A stretch of 64,000 bases of DNA from Heliocidaris erythrogramma. Taxonomy: Eukaryota; Echinodermata; Echinoidea; Camarodonta; Echinometridae. The stretch spans positions 5,790,244 through 5,854,243 of the forward strand of contig CM046869.1 in assembly GCA_025617745.1 (NCBI GenBank). The letters run 5' to 3'. The notes under the pieces were generated by a model that worked only from the letters and a program-made list of their open reading frames with translations, searched no databases and was not told the DNA's origin. The position numbers and the translations under genes were made by a program. The stretch's first letter is position 1, and every line of letters starts with the position of its first letter. Positions 55,501 through 63,100 of this stretch are shown piece after piece.

Positions 55501-58116
55501 CATAGGCTTAATACAGAAACCACCCGGTGCCCGTAGTCTATGGGTTAAGATTGATATTCTAAAGACTAATTCTGATAACTATATAAGCCAAATAGATTAT
55601 GGATATACAAATCAAATTACATGTAATGTTTTTATCCATAACATTGTTCCTTTGTATATGTATGTTTCTACTTTGTTACCATCCATTTGTGAATGACTAT
55701 ATCATATGATTATGTTTGACCAGTGGAATAATAATTTTCTTTATAGACAGTAAATGCTATATTCATGTACACTGACCTATATTTACATTTTTAATACCTT
55801 ATTAATGTGTGCTACAGATAATCTTTAGTTCTGATAGCAAAGAGGAAATTGGAAAGAAAGCCAGGTCATTACCTCATAATGTAGATCCAAAGCCTCTTTT
55901 ACTGAATGTTAAAGCAAGCATGTTTCTAAGTTTCCAAAGTATTCACAGCATTAGGTCCTGTTCTGTTTAGTTACATGATTCCGTGTTCCAAAGACAGTCT
56001 CTCTGTCCACTGAGCCATATTACCTCATACCTTGTATTTTCTAACTTGATATTTCTTGTTCAGATGAATGGATTCATCTTCTCCTTACTGGCGCCCTCTT
56101 TATGTCATGGTTTGTGAACTATCTTCCTTATTTCATGATGGATCGTACCTTGTTCTTACATCACTACCTACCAGCTTGTCTTTCAAAGATCCTCCTATTA
56201 GCTGCTACCATAGAGATCATTTACTTCCATATCCTCCAGTAAGTCCTCATCTTTCTTCCAAACATTCAAGCTTCTAAAAGTGGACTGAATTAAACCATGC
56301 TTAACTTTCAAACTGTAGTGTAATTTTGTAGCAAAATAAATAAATGAATAGATTAAGTCATGAAATGAAATGAGGAATTCCATTCATGATGACGTGATGT
56401 CATGTAGATATAGAATGATGATAATTTATATAGGATGAACAGGTTGACACTTGGTGCTCTGTCTATGAAGGCTTCATGCTTTAAAGGGCGAGTCAATTAG
56501 AATTACATTTCATGATAATATCAAAGTATTGTGTCAATATTGCTAGAAATCGCATATACTTTTTATTAAAAAGATCTGTGTACTTCTCTAAGCTTCGTTG
56601 AAATTGCCTAAATCGCACGTTTATCAGCTAGTCTGTCACGCCCCTCGAAAAATAGGGCCCAGTCACGTGCCTTGTCAGGTGACCTGTGACGTACCATCGG
56701 GAACGTCTAGCTAGCGGACGACGCTTGTCTGTGTATATCCAGTGCAGGGAATTTTGGATAGGCATGATAGGAGTGCATATCTCAAGAAAATGCCGCGGAG
56801 ATGTGTTGTTGCTGGGTGCAGCAAAGGCACCAGCGATGGTGTCAGTCTGCACACCTTTCCTAAAGGTGATGCAACTCGAAAAATTTGGATTTCAAGGATC
56901 AAGCTGACGCGAGCTAGCTCAGTGGGATGGCCCTTCCGCTCACAGTACTGCTTGCAGTGACCACTTCAGGGAGGAGGACTTCGATAGTCAGGCCCTCAGG
57001 CCAGGGGCTGTATGACCAGCTAGGATTTGCGCCCAAGAATAAAATGCTGCGGCCGACAGCTATCCCTGTCATCAGACTGGGAACTGAGGGCTGTGGAACT
57101 GGAAGCCAAACACAGGGAGCTAAAAAAACAAGAGTCGGTCTGCAGTTCTGAAGCTGGAGTGACTGGAGAAAAAGAGGGTAGGTCTACCGTACCGTACCGT
57201 AGAGCCCGGGGGGGGGGGCACTCAACCTGTTTTTGGATGTGGGTGTGCCGCTGCCAATCTCAAAACAGGGGGCTAAGGAGCTAAATGGTTAATTGAGGAA
57301 GCTCATTTTTGAGGGTCTAAGGAGAGAACGGGCTCATGGGCAGAGCTAATTTTAGCTGCTCGCGATCTCACTACTCTGGTACACATACGGTGCATGAACT
57401 GAGTCAGCGGTCGCAGCGCTGTTTTTAACGCTGTACATGCCGCGCCACTGCACTGGCTCGATGTCGCATGCAGATTGATCTCGCTGAGCCGCCGCTAGCA
57501 CTAGTAATACCGCGTTCAGTTAGGGGGCACTAGGTCGCCCAGCTCCCCGCTGCGCTGGCCTGGGAGGCGAGGGAGCGACCGTTCCCGGACAATGGGCTGT
57601 GCGCATTGTTTTCTCATATTCTAGGGAGCGAGTCGGAAGCCAATCGAGGTGCGGTTAGTGAAAATCTGAAAATCGCATATCATGGGAGCGACCCGAGAAG
57701 GTTGAAAATGGGGGACGTCACAGCGGCACATACATGTGTGACATATATATGTGAGTATATATATATATATATATTTAGCACAAGAACATATCACCAGTCA
57801 TGCGTAATGTCATTCATAACTTATGAACAGCTTTATGAAACACTCCATTGTGCTTATAATCATTTATATATCAGCAAAATGAGAAACATATTTGTTATTA
57901 ATAAAATTCTATAATATTTTTGTTACCATTAGGAATACCATTCAGCGTAGTCTTTTTACCAGCCTTCTGGTTGTTTGGTTGACATGTGTCTTCATGGTCT
58001 TCAGAAGCTTTTTACCACTGTGCTATGGAAATAAAGATTTCACTGAGGAGGAGGTGGAATCTCTAAGATGGCTGGAGAGCTGGGGATTTCTGGTGCAGGG
58101 AAAAATGATTGCATAA
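28276..58116 (+). CDS. POMT1: Protein O-mannosyltransferase 1, 17 coding exons
   Basis: POMT1 with POMT2 transfers mannose from dolichyl-phosphate-mannose to Ser/Thr of alpha-dystroglycan and other proteins in the ER membrane (family knowledge). Exons: 28276-28562, 34599-34753, 35218-35364, 36211-36319, 36879-36944, 38443-38536, 40877-41089, 42350-42475, 44394-44524, 45358-45454, 45685-45777, 48617-48731, 50948-51015, 53758-53874, 54678-54804, 56064-56238, 57933-58116. They total 2304 nt (767 residues), close to the human protein length. Landmarks: the catalytic Asp-Glu (D98-E99 in VFDETHFG), HPPLGK 119-124, the RSGPHDG loop, MIR repeats about residues 350-545, and C-terminal membrane helices. 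It is closer to POMT1 than POMT2 ([27 protein letters not shown]). Upstream 5' UTR exons and promoter are not identified. Confidence 0.96.
28590..29030 (+). mobile_element. CATGTCTGCGCA repeat element, copy A
   Basis: Starts ATGGGGAGCCCCATGTCTGC and ends GTGTGTGCAGACATGGGCAC. It begins about 28 bases after the POMT1 exon 1 donor. The same sequence occurs at 30964-31403 in the same orientation and at 31970-32410 reversed. The motif ATGTCTGCGCA also occurs internally at about 28807. No coding capacity. Confidence 0.7.
29070..29190. repeat. Hairpin with telomere-like (CCCTAA) loop
   Basis: The arm CTGGGTTTTAGCGGTCTAAA..TTTAGGTTGCTAAC (29072-29110) is repeated inverted as GTTAGCAACCTA...TTTAGACCGCTAAAACCTAGG (29149-29188). 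The loop contains CCCTAACCCTAACCCTAACC plus CT at 29126-29147. Confidence 0.8.
30326..30644. mobile_element. Foldback element with TCTTACGA motifs and telomere-like interior
   Basis: The ends AGTAGCTATTCTTACGACTCG-like and CGACTCGTAAGAATAGCCACT-like are inverted. ATTCTTACGA and its inverse recur five or more times, CATACGCTCCAT..CGTACTCTGCGC is matched by GCGCAGAGTACG..ATGGAGCGTGTGCG, and TAACCCTAACCCTAACCCT sits at 30508-30526. Confidence 0.7.
30964..31403 (+). mobile_element. CATGTCTGCGCA repeat element, copy B
   Basis: Collinear with 28590-29030: GATGGGGAGCCCTATGTCTG at the start, AAGACAACATTTTAAGGCTT inside and TGTGCGCAGACATGGGCAC at the end. Confidence 0.7.
31650..32790. repeat. Tandem duplication (about 0.3-kb arms) in POMT1 intron 1
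   Basis: 31650-31930 and 32468-32790 share AAAATTGCTCTAAGCAAGAT, CTTAAATTTGCTAGAT, CAGGGACTCTTCAAC, GAAATTTTAAATAATTATTT and GTACAAGCTTATCTTC-type pieces, with copy C of the repeat element between them. Weaker relatives appear near 33000 and 34080. Confidence 0.6.
31970..32410 (-). mobile_element. CATGTCTGCGCA repeat element, copy C (inverted)
   Basis: The reverse complement matches copies A and B. It starts AGTGCCCATGTCTGCGCAT and ends AGACATAGGGCTTCCCATC. It lies between two related host segments (31650-31930 and 32468-32790). Confidence 0.7.
34599..34753 (+). CDS. POMT1: POMT1 exon 2 (catalytic loop)
   Basis: Flanked by TTTTTCCAG and GTGGGC. It encodes FDETHFG with the conserved Asp-Glu, then [13 protein letters not shown], the PMT family signature of the first luminal loop, and [10 protein letters not shown]. 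The HPPLGK form is the ancestral PMT motif; human POMT1 deviates at this place. Confidence 0.93.
35218..35364 (+). CDS. POMT1: POMT1 exon 3
   Basis: Preceded by ATTCATAG and followed by GTAAGT. It encodes [20 protein letters not shown] and the second/third membrane segment up to GAFLVVC. Confidence 0.93.
36211..36319 (+). CDS. POMT1: POMT1 exon 4
   Basis: Flanked by AATCACAG and GTAAGC. It encodes [18 protein letters not shown], matching the highly conserved LTQSR..LL(D/E) segment of PMT enzymes, then a membrane helix and RFRQLKDR. Confidence 0.93.
36771..36792. repeat. Interstitial telomere-like repeat (CCCTAA)3.5
   Basis: CCCTAACCCTAACCCTAACC followed by CT in POMT1 intron 4, about 90 bases before exon 5. 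It is the third such run in about 8 kb. Confidence 0.9.
36879..36944 (+). CDS. POMT1: POMT1 exon 5 (66 bp)
   Basis: Short exon after TTCTTATAG, ending at GTACTT. It encodes [21 protein letters not shown], matching the PFS..WW.WL.L.G motif. The intron that follows contains the 22-bp minisatellite. Confidence 0.92.
37015..37762. repeat. 22-bp minisatellite in POMT1 intron 5
   Basis: About 33 copies of a 22-bp unit (CCGATTCCACACTGACTCCA plus AA) starting some 70 bases after the exon 5 donor. Variants change CCAAACC to CTGAACGG or CCGAACTG. Two places carry CAATTC/GATTCTTAGSCATTC interruptions (about 37318 and 37760). Because 22 is not a multiple of 3, all minus-strand frames read as long open frames; these are artefacts. 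Confidence 0.95.
38443..38536 (+). CDS. POMT1: POMT1 exon 6, whose 3' end is the template of the 42-bp minisatellite
   Basis: Starts after ATTTTTCAG and encodes [15 protein letters not shown], then [13 protein letters not shown], matching VK(Y/F).G.F and the GDQTLSN end of human POMT1. The coding part ends AGCATCTCTAAT just before GTAAGC at 38537. The same bases recur every 42 nt downstream, so the proper donor is the first of a long series. Confidence 0.88.
38537..40544 (+). repeat. 42-bp minisatellite made of the POMT1 exon 6 / intron 6 splice junction
   Basis: 47 full units plus a partial 48th, all exactly 42 bp (position 40511 is 1974 = 47 x 42 after 38537). Each unit starts GTAAGCATTAATCC and ends GAAGC(A/G)TCTCTAAT. 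The same bases CAAAGCATCTCTAAT\|GTAAGC form the real exon 6 donor. By my reading GT is kept at the donor position in 44 of 47 full units (exceptions: unit 8 GC, unit 44 AT, unit 46 TT). The unit is a multiple of three, so the exon frame continues open through the first two units and meets TGA in the third (38648-38650). Common variants are ACTGAC(C/T)GAAGC and CATTTTTCCACTG. Confidence 0.97.
40877..41089 (+). CDS. POMT1: POMT1 exon 7
   Basis: Begins after TTCGTTCAG and ends before GTTAGA. It encodes [19 protein letters not shown], then [20 protein letters not shown], then [11 protein letters not shown] and VAYGSQ. These are nearly collinear with human POMT1. Entry and exit are in phase 0. Confidence 0.95.
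41459..41630 (+). mobile_element. Possible SINE fragment
   Basis: It contains AGATCGAGGGTTGAATCAGC, resembling a polymerase III B box (GGTTCRANNCC), and a downstream CTCGACCCAGGTGTAAATTG module of SINE style. No convincing A box or tail was found, so this is tentative. Confidence 0.3.
41795..42166. mobile_element. GAGTACCGAAGTG palindromic MITE, copy 1
   Basis: Starts GAGTACCGAAGTGATGACAT and ends TGACGTCACACTTCGGTACTC. A central hairpin CCCCATTGAAGTCAGTGT...ACTGACTTCAATGGGG holds AGAACCAGG arms. Copy 2 is at 52561-52953. Both are flanked by TA-rich bases, and the site lies in the second copy of a 45-bp direct duplication (41718-41794). It is in POMT1 intron 7. Confidence 0.85.
42350..42475 (+). 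CDS. POMT1: POMT1 exon 8 (start of MIR region)
   Basis: Found by homology because it has no start codon of its own. Between CAATAG and GTAGGA the frame reads [16 protein letters not shown], then [16 protein letters not shown], then VTCYTFK. It fits the GSQ(V/I)TLR and CWLHSH..YP...SS.QQQVTCY pattern of POMT1. Exactly 42 codons, phase 0-0. Confidence 0.93.
43608..43802. mobile_element. MITE with CAGTGAAACCTGTCTATAAA ends
   Basis: The left end CAGTGAAACCTGTCTATAAA is answered by an inverted GGTCGCTAAAGCAGGTTTGAC at the right. The inner TGGTCTTTAT(G/A)GACAGGT motif is repeated several times in both orientations. It is in POMT1 intron 8. Confidence 0.75.
44394..44524 (+). CDS. POMT1: POMT1 exon 9 (MIR)
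   Basis: Between TTTCCTAG and GTATCG. It encodes [27 protein letters not shown] and TTGRRLN, a typical MIR repeat also found in inositol-trisphosphate receptors. Confidence 0.95.
45358..45454 (+). CDS. POMT1: POMT1 exon 10 (MIR)
   Basis: Between TTTTTCAG and GTAAGT. It encodes [20 protein letters not shown], then [13 protein letters not shown], the [19 protein letters not shown] block specific to POMT1. Confidence 0.95.
45685..45777 (+). CDS. POMT1: POMT1 exon 11 (MIR)
   Basis: Between TGTTCAG and GTAAGA. It encodes [20 protein letters not shown], then [11 protein letters not shown]. 31 codons, phase 0-0. Confidence 0.94.
46330..46742 (-). mobile_element. tRNA-derived SINE-like element
   Basis: On the minus strand GAGGCACCTTGGCTGAGTCA begins a tRNA-like head: A box TGGCTGAGTCAG (46718-46729) and B box GGTTTGAATCC (46675-46685), spaced about 33 bases as in tRNA promoters. 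An unrelated body runs to about 46330. It is in POMT1 intron 11 in antisense orientation. Confidence 0.55.
47333..47995. repeat. 160-bp tandem repeat, about four copies
   Basis: TTTGGTACACACATTGGTCT recurs at spacing 160 (about 47380, 47540, 47700, 47860). Units alternate in pairs (AGATGTGCAAGAC and AGATGTACAACA). Upstream lie (GGTC)n and GTCCGTCC runs and the CCCCCGCCAAACGAAGTTTG module (about 47257), a repeat type often seen in deuterostome genomes. The long open frames here are repeat artefacts. It is in POMT1 intron 11. Confidence 0.85.
48617..48731 (+). CDS. POMT1: POMT1 exon 12
   Basis: Between TTCTATAG and GTAATT. It encodes [16 protein letters not shown], then [13 protein letters not shown], matching the LPDWG..Q.E and WNVEEH.Y motifs. 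Confidence 0.93.
48793..48828 (-). ncRNA. Hammerhead-ribozyme-like terminus of the Penelope-like element
   Basis: On the minus strand GTGACCCGATGAGTGCAGG and TCGAAAAGCTTTGTCAC form a pattern with closing stem GTGAC/GTCAC, a CNGATGAG box and a CGAAA box, and a short AAGCTT third stem. The canonical CTGATGAG box has one substitution (CCGATGAG), and stem II is weak. Penelope-like elements are known to carry hammerhead motifs; activity here is not shown. Confidence 0.4.
48909..49850 (-). pseudogene. Penelope-like RT thumb plus GIY-YIG endonuclease
   Basis: It begins with the RT end ([38 protein letters not shown]), then a linker with cysteines ([14 protein letters not shown]), and a GIY-YIG domain ([26 protein letters not shown], then a histidine/serine-rich part and [11 protein letters not shown] near the end). 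It is frameshifted relative to the upstream RT fragment. Confidence 0.88.
49640..50215 (-). pseudogene. Penelope-like RT fragment
   Basis: The frame reads through [38 protein letters not shown] and [15 protein letters not shown] homology leaves this frame near 49830. The N-terminal half of the RT is missing. The protein homology is strong enough to name the class but not the subfamily. Confidence 0.85.
50948..51015 (+). CDS. POMT1: POMT1 exon 13
   Basis: Between GTTTGCAG and GTAAGA. It encodes [20 protein letters not shown], then ELQ, corresponding to the LSFMARFSELQ region of human POMT1. Confidence 0.88.
51910..53206. mobile_element. TTAA-inserted non-autonomous element nested in the MITE
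   Basis: Ends AGGAGAATTAAC and GTTAATTCCCCT are inverted and directly flanked by TTAA on both sides (51906-51909, 53207-53210), the target signature of piggyBac-type transposition. About 1.3 kb, no transposase frame, and itself host to the 52561-52953 MITE. Confidence 0.8.
52561..52953. mobile_element. GAGTACCGAAGTG palindromic MITE, copy 2
   Basis: Near-identical to 41795-42166 with an additional 20-base piece (GAATGTTTTCCATCATGCTC at about 52864). Ends GAGTACCGAAGTGATGACGT and CACTTCGGTACTC, flanked by TATA on both sides. Confidence 0.88.
53758..53874 (+). CDS. POMT1: POMT1 exon 14
   Basis: Between TGATTCAG and GTAAGT. It encodes [20 protein letters not shown], then [19 protein letters not shown], matching HKY.S.PLEW......IAYW..P.T. 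Confidence 0.94.
54678..54804 (+). CDS. POMT1: POMT1 exon 15 (membrane helix)
   Basis: Between TTTTTCAG and GTAGGA. It encodes [13 protein letters not shown] and a membrane helix ([18 protein letters not shown]), then DLTN. Confidence 0.94.
56064..56238 (+). CDS. POMT1: POMT1 exon 16 (membrane helices)
   Basis: Between TTGTTCAG and GTAAGT. It encodes [20 protein letters not shown], then the F(F/M)[13 protein letters not shown] family motif, and a helix ending IYFHILQ. Confidence 0.95.
56790..57178 (+). pseudogene. THAP-domain fragment in POMT1 intron 16
   Basis: From ATG at 56790 the frame reads [20 protein letters not shown], then [14 protein letters not shown], the start of a THAP zinc-binding domain (M-P-x-x-C-x4-C plus FPK). 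The rest of the domain ([18 protein letters not shown], then [19 protein letters not shown]) is in other frames, so the copy is broken. An acidic/glutamine-rich piece follows to AGAGG|GTAGGT, possibly an old splice donor. It starts inside a repeat whose left end is TTAAAGGGCGAGTC (56483). Origin from a THAP transposase or a captured exon is inference. Confidence 0.6.
57203..57260. mobile_element. Solitary end of the CCCGGGGGG foldback family
   Basis: GCCCGGGGGGGGGGCACTCA repeats the terminus of the element at 26276-26865 (CCCGGGGGG..CACTCA). The partner end was not found. Confidence 0.5.
57933..58116 (+). CDS. POMT1: POMT1 last coding exon with stop
   Basis: Starts after ACCATTAG and completes the open glutamine codon. 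It encodes [20 protein letters not shown], then [20 protein letters not shown], then [16 protein letters not shown] and TAA at 58114-58116. It matches human POMT1 through LRW..SWDIL. The last residues belong to a sequence that is repeated in the 3' flank. Confidence 0.94.
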
Positions 58117-58700
58117 GATAAGAGAGATAGGGGCGGGGTGTGATTAAATTTCATTGTAGGTGGAGAAATTAAGAGCTTCTGTTGTAGGGACAGATGACTG
58201 CATAAAATTAAGGTTGGGAGAGAGGTGGAGTCCTTGAGATTTCTTGTGCAGGGAAAATTAATTGCATAAGATAAGAGAGAAGGAGTGAGTTTCATTGTAG
58301 ACCTGTGGAGAAATTAGAGCTTGTGGTGGAGGGAGATGATTATTGCATAAAATGAGAGGTAAGACAGATGGAGGAGTCCCTTTGTTGGATAGAGAGCTAG
58401 GAACTTATTGCACAAGGGAAAACAATTGCATATAATGCCCCTTTTACATGGACATACCTACAATGTACGTATCAAGTAAACTGATACTTTTGGCCTTTCT
58501 TTGTGTTCATTCTTCCATTGTACAGTATGGGACTTGATAGAACTCTGTGTTGGACTTGTGCATGAGTTTAGGATCTATAGGAGAGTGATGCAGAGCTTGC
58601 GATATCTAGTGCAAGGTATGGGACTTGATCTTGTGCATGAGTTTAGGATCTATAGGAGAGTGATGCAGAGCTCTAGTGCAAGGTGAACGTATTGCATGAA
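58070..58700 (+). repeat. Tandem duplications covering the POMT1 stop codon and 3' flank
   Basis: GGATTTCTGGTGCAGGGAAA plus AATGATTGCATAAGATAAGAG at the end of the CDS is echoed at about 58228 (GATTTCTTGTGCAGGGAAAA, TTGCATAAGATAAGAGAGA), 58393 and 58672, and GGTGGAGAAATTA...GAGCTT at 58159 and 58305. A 67-bp direct duplication GTGCATGAGTTTAGGATCTA occurs at 58558 and 58635. Confidence 0.75.
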
Positions 58701-59050
58701 ATGAGAGATGGTTGATTGGATGTAAAAATGTATTTATTGTTGACTTGAGGGTATTTGTCAGACAGTGTATACTAACTTTGGGTTGTAGTTGTCTTGGAAT
58801 GGAATTTCGTCTCTTTTACTAACATTGGTGATTTTGTATCTTTAGTATTAAACGATTTTCTTTCAATGTGTCTCATAAAGGTGTGTTGTGTTCACCACTA
58901 ATACAGTTTATTTTAGAGATATTGTCAATCAAACGTACTGTAATGCATTTAATTGGAAGTAACAAATTTGCTGTTTATGCTGCTGTTTATCATGTTATTC
59001 AAAGAAAGACTTGTTTCCTTTCATAACTGCAGGGTAAGTAAAATTGATTC

Positions 59051-59192
59051 CAGGGAGCGTTTCATCAAGCGTTTGTCAGTGATTTTTACTGACAAATTTT
59101 CTCTCAGCCAATCAGATGCATTAGGATTTTAGTAGCTTATAACAGTTGTCGGTAAAAATCACTGACAAAACGCTTGATGAAACGCTCCCCTG
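59051..59192. mobile_element. Intact CAGGGAGCGTTTCATC MITE
   Basis: Ends CAGGGAGCGTTTCATCAAGC and GCTTGATGAAACGCTCCCCTG are inverted; inside, TCAGTGATTTTTAC and its complement. CAGGG ends suggest a hAT-type origin. It is the uninterrupted relative of the MITE split by the gypsy element at 20631-25745. Confidence 0.85.
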
Positions 59193-59244
59193 GTTAGATT
59201 TACCCTTTTCTGTGATTGATTGTATACCTGTAGAACTTTTCACA

Positions 59245-59362
59245 GTACATGTATGTACATGTATGTAAATGTATGTATGTAAATGTACATGTATGTTAAT
59301 GTATGTAAATGTATTTAAATGTACATGTATGTAAATGTATTTAAATGTACATGTATGTACAT
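59245..59362. repeat. ATGTACATGTATGTAAATGT simple repeat
   Basis: Degenerate run of TACATGTA/TGTATGTAAATG units; the minus-strand frame across it is an artefact. Confidence 0.85.
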
Positions 59363-59546
59363 GTTTGTGTGTATAAATGTTTATGATGGTCATCATAGTT
59401 TCTGATGTATACATACTTTCAGTACTAGGCCATTATTTGCCATTTTATCAACTCATTACATGTATTCAGAAAATATTGCTTCCTCTTTTTATACATACAT
59501 GGAGATTATTTATTTGTATTATGAGAATCTTGAAGATTACGAGTTA

Positions 59547-60141
59547 TTAAAGAACAATCCAACCTTAGTAATAAGATGATTCGTGTGAAAGCAGAAATAT
59601 AAGAAAAACAGGATGGTGAAAGTTTGAAAGAAATCGGACAAGGAATAAGAAAGTTATGAATGTTTAAAAAATGAGATCACTACATCTATGCGAATCTCAA
59701 ATTGGCAATTTGGTGAGTCGATTGTGATATTTTTGTGGACAACTCTCCCGTTTGTCGTATACACAAAAATGATTAATTTGCGGTTTTCTTTGAGGCGCTT
59801 TACCATTGGGGCAGTACAGTGTAGTCAAAATATATTGGAGATAGCATATTGTTATAGGCCCTCATGAAAGAAAAAGTTCCTACTGAGTAATACATTTTGA
59901 AAAAAGTGACATTTTAGTCATTCTGTGTGTTGGAGCGAATGGGGGAGTTGCCACAGCTACATGTACATTGTACACATCACAGTGACATTACCTATTCGGT
60001 CAATTTGAAATTCCCATATGTATAGTGATTACAACTTTCTTATTGCTTTTCTGATTTCGTTCAAACTTTCACCAATCTGCTTCTCTGATTTTTCCTCCTT
60101 CTTTCAAAGTAACTTGCTATTAAGGTTGCATTTGCCTTTAA
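59547..60141. mobile_element. TTAA-ended MITE, full copy of the 51351 family
   Basis: The left end TTAAAGAACAATCCAACCTT and right end TAAGGTTGCATTTGCCTTTAA are inverted. The interior shares AAGTTTGAAAGAAATCGGAC, GGGAGTTG(T)CC and ATTTTTCCTCTTTCTTTC with 51351-51909 and 18890-19375. Confidence 0.8.
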
Positions 60142-63100
60142 TGATAATCATGTAACAATTAGAGTATTAATGTTGACATTTTCTGAGGTTTTTAATTACA
60201 TTTGTAGTCTCATGCATCATTTTAACTGAGCTATTCTGTCTAAACAAGGCTGAAATAGTCGGCTTACTTTATTTAATTCATTTTCCTTGTAGTATTTATG
60301 AGATCGATACTCAGTGGATTATTTTCAAGCTTAAATACATGTATTTTATATTTTTAATTCATTTACAAGTATTAAGCATTGTTTTGAACTCTGTATATGT
60401 TGCACATTTTCTAAAGCAAATAAATATATATTTGAATGCAGTTTCATATACATGTGTACAAAGCTACTATGATTATGTTTGGTTGATGGTGTATAATAAT
60501 CAATAATCCTAACACTTTAGAAATCCATTCTAATATAAAATGGTTTGCAAGTAAACAGTGTCGGATATTTTGCTCCCTCCTTTCACTCTTGCAATTTTTT
60601 TTAGACATGGAAAATTGATTTACGAGCAAGAGACAGCCCCAGGTGAAATTTTGTTTCTTCGCATGGTCTGGCAAGATGTCGGTCTCGTAAGGTATTGTAA
60701 TCACTATGAAATGGAAAAAAAACGGAATGAAAACTAGGTCGAGTGGGCCGATCTGAATAAGCTTCCAACCTGTAGGAACTTTATCTTCATTATTATACCA
60801 GTAGCCATGTCTTAAACATAGACTCTGAAAGGATACAGATTGGGCTGTGGAAATTGCTAGTTTCCATCTTTAGTATTAATGGCCAGTAATTGCATGGGTA
60901 GCACTGGGGGGGAGCACCAGTTTTACTTGGAAATTTCAAAATGCGAATTAACAAGGTCACTGATAAGGGGGAGGGTGAGGGAAAGGGTCCTTTTGACTTA
61001 CGCACCTGTGTGTGTGTCTCTATCACTATCACTATCCCCTCCTTTCTCCCCTCCCCCCCTCCCTATCTCTCGTTATATATCTATCCCTATGCCTCTCTAT
61101 TTCTATCACCATCTCCCTTCTCTCTCTCCCTCGTTATCTCTTTCTCTCTATATAAAGGTGAATGTTAAATAGTTCCTTTTCGTAATGCTTTCAAATACAA
61201 GGAACATTTCTTGGTCAAATTGGTAAGTACGTCTTACAAGTTGTACTTTCAAAGTCAGACTAAAGATTACATAGATCAGGTACTGTGCCATGCAAAATTC
61301 AGTTGACCTCCACTACTCCAAGATTCAACACAGAACCATATGCGCCACGCCAAGATACGACTAGATACAATAGGCCATTTTCGTAATGCATTCTAATTTA
61401 ATGCTTGCCTCTTTGTCAAACTCCTAGTAACGAACTGTTACAACCACCTGTTACAAGTCATTGTATTTTAATAGTCAGAATGCAGATTGCATACATATTA
61501 AGTGTTGCTAGGTTGGGCAATCGAAATGTTTGTCCAACCCTAACAATGCCTAATACATGCAATTCACATTCTTAATATTGAAAAAGAATGGGTTTTTATA
61601 GGTGAATGTAAGAGTTTGTCACTAGGCAAATGTGTATAAATTTGAATATATTATGAAAATTGACAATGGGATAGCTGAAGTTACGTTAAAGTAGAACGTT
61701 AATGATTTTAAATATTGGCTTAATACTTATTATTGCATAGATGGCATAAATTAAACAAGGTTATCCAAATTCAACGCTTGGAAACATTTGAAGTAATGAT
61801 TATTATCAATTATAAAACAGTAAAATACAGCCCCCGATATAGCAGCTGAAGAGCTCCTCGAACGCTGCTGAGATATGTGACGACACACCCTGGACCAGTC
61901 CTGTCTAAGCAGATGTCCCATAACATCTTACACATTTTTCAGAGCCTATTTTGTCATCTCCTCTTCACTTATTTCTCTTCCTTCACTAGCGTCAGTCTTA
62001 ATGTTAGTCTGTTGCCTCACTCTTAACTTCGTGTATGGTATTATTTTGATGAAAAATGCAGCGTTAAAAAAATAAAGGAATCAGTCACTTGTAAACAAAA
62101 TAAGACGCCATTGTATTTTCAGCTGCTTGCACCGGGGCATGTTCGGCGTTTCAAGAGGGAACGAATACCATCCTGCTATTATTCGGAGGGCTTTTCAATT
62201 TGAAAGTGGGGTTTATTTCATTGATCATTGACCCTTCTCCTATGTATTTACAATCAAAAGGTTTTAGCTATCAGAATCAGTTTCACTTTCCCTTTATAAT
62301 GGTGTGAAATAAGGTCATGTTTAAATACACCAAACTCTTTATAATTTGATAAATAATTGCATTGCAATTACGTTCATTCATTATAGGACGTCGTCTGCTT
62401 AAGCAGGATCGATCCCGAGTGTGACGACATCAAAACATCGCTATATTTCTGGCGAATCCTCGGATATTCCAGATGCTGAGAAGAGCTTTTTATTTGTGTT
62501 GTTTTTATAACCACTAGATACGCAGTTGACATAAAACTTATACGATTGCCATCTGTAAGCTTCCCAGTTTCTAGTGATACATTAATTGCCATATTTGTGA
62601 TTTTCTTTGAATATCTACTTTAAGAGTGTTTGGTCCAGGGCAGAGTTCAAAGGAATTTGGTTGGTGTAGGATAGATTGGCCAGAGAGCATGATGTGTGCA
62701 CCCAAACACCCGCCCCCCCCCCCCCCCCCCCCCCCCCCCCAACCCCTTATAGTATCATTGGCATGGTGCAACATGTTCTCCTCACTGTCTTTACGCCTAA
62801 GCTAATCTGTGTATTAGCATTATGTTTGGTACTCCTAAGCTACTCTGTGACATAGAGGGAACATGTAAAGTCTTTATGTTAGCAATTATGTTTGGTAATT
62901 GAGTTGTAATTACAAACCTTTGTCAAGACATTAAAAAAATTACAATTGATTTGACAACATTCATACAATAAATGGACACCATTATCACTGTGTTCAGTGC
63001 ATTCTACTTTTATTCCAAAGATCTTGGTTTTAAAAATATTTACAAGGTTTAGAAACATACATAAACAAGGTACCTATGTGACCAAAAGACATGAAATTTA

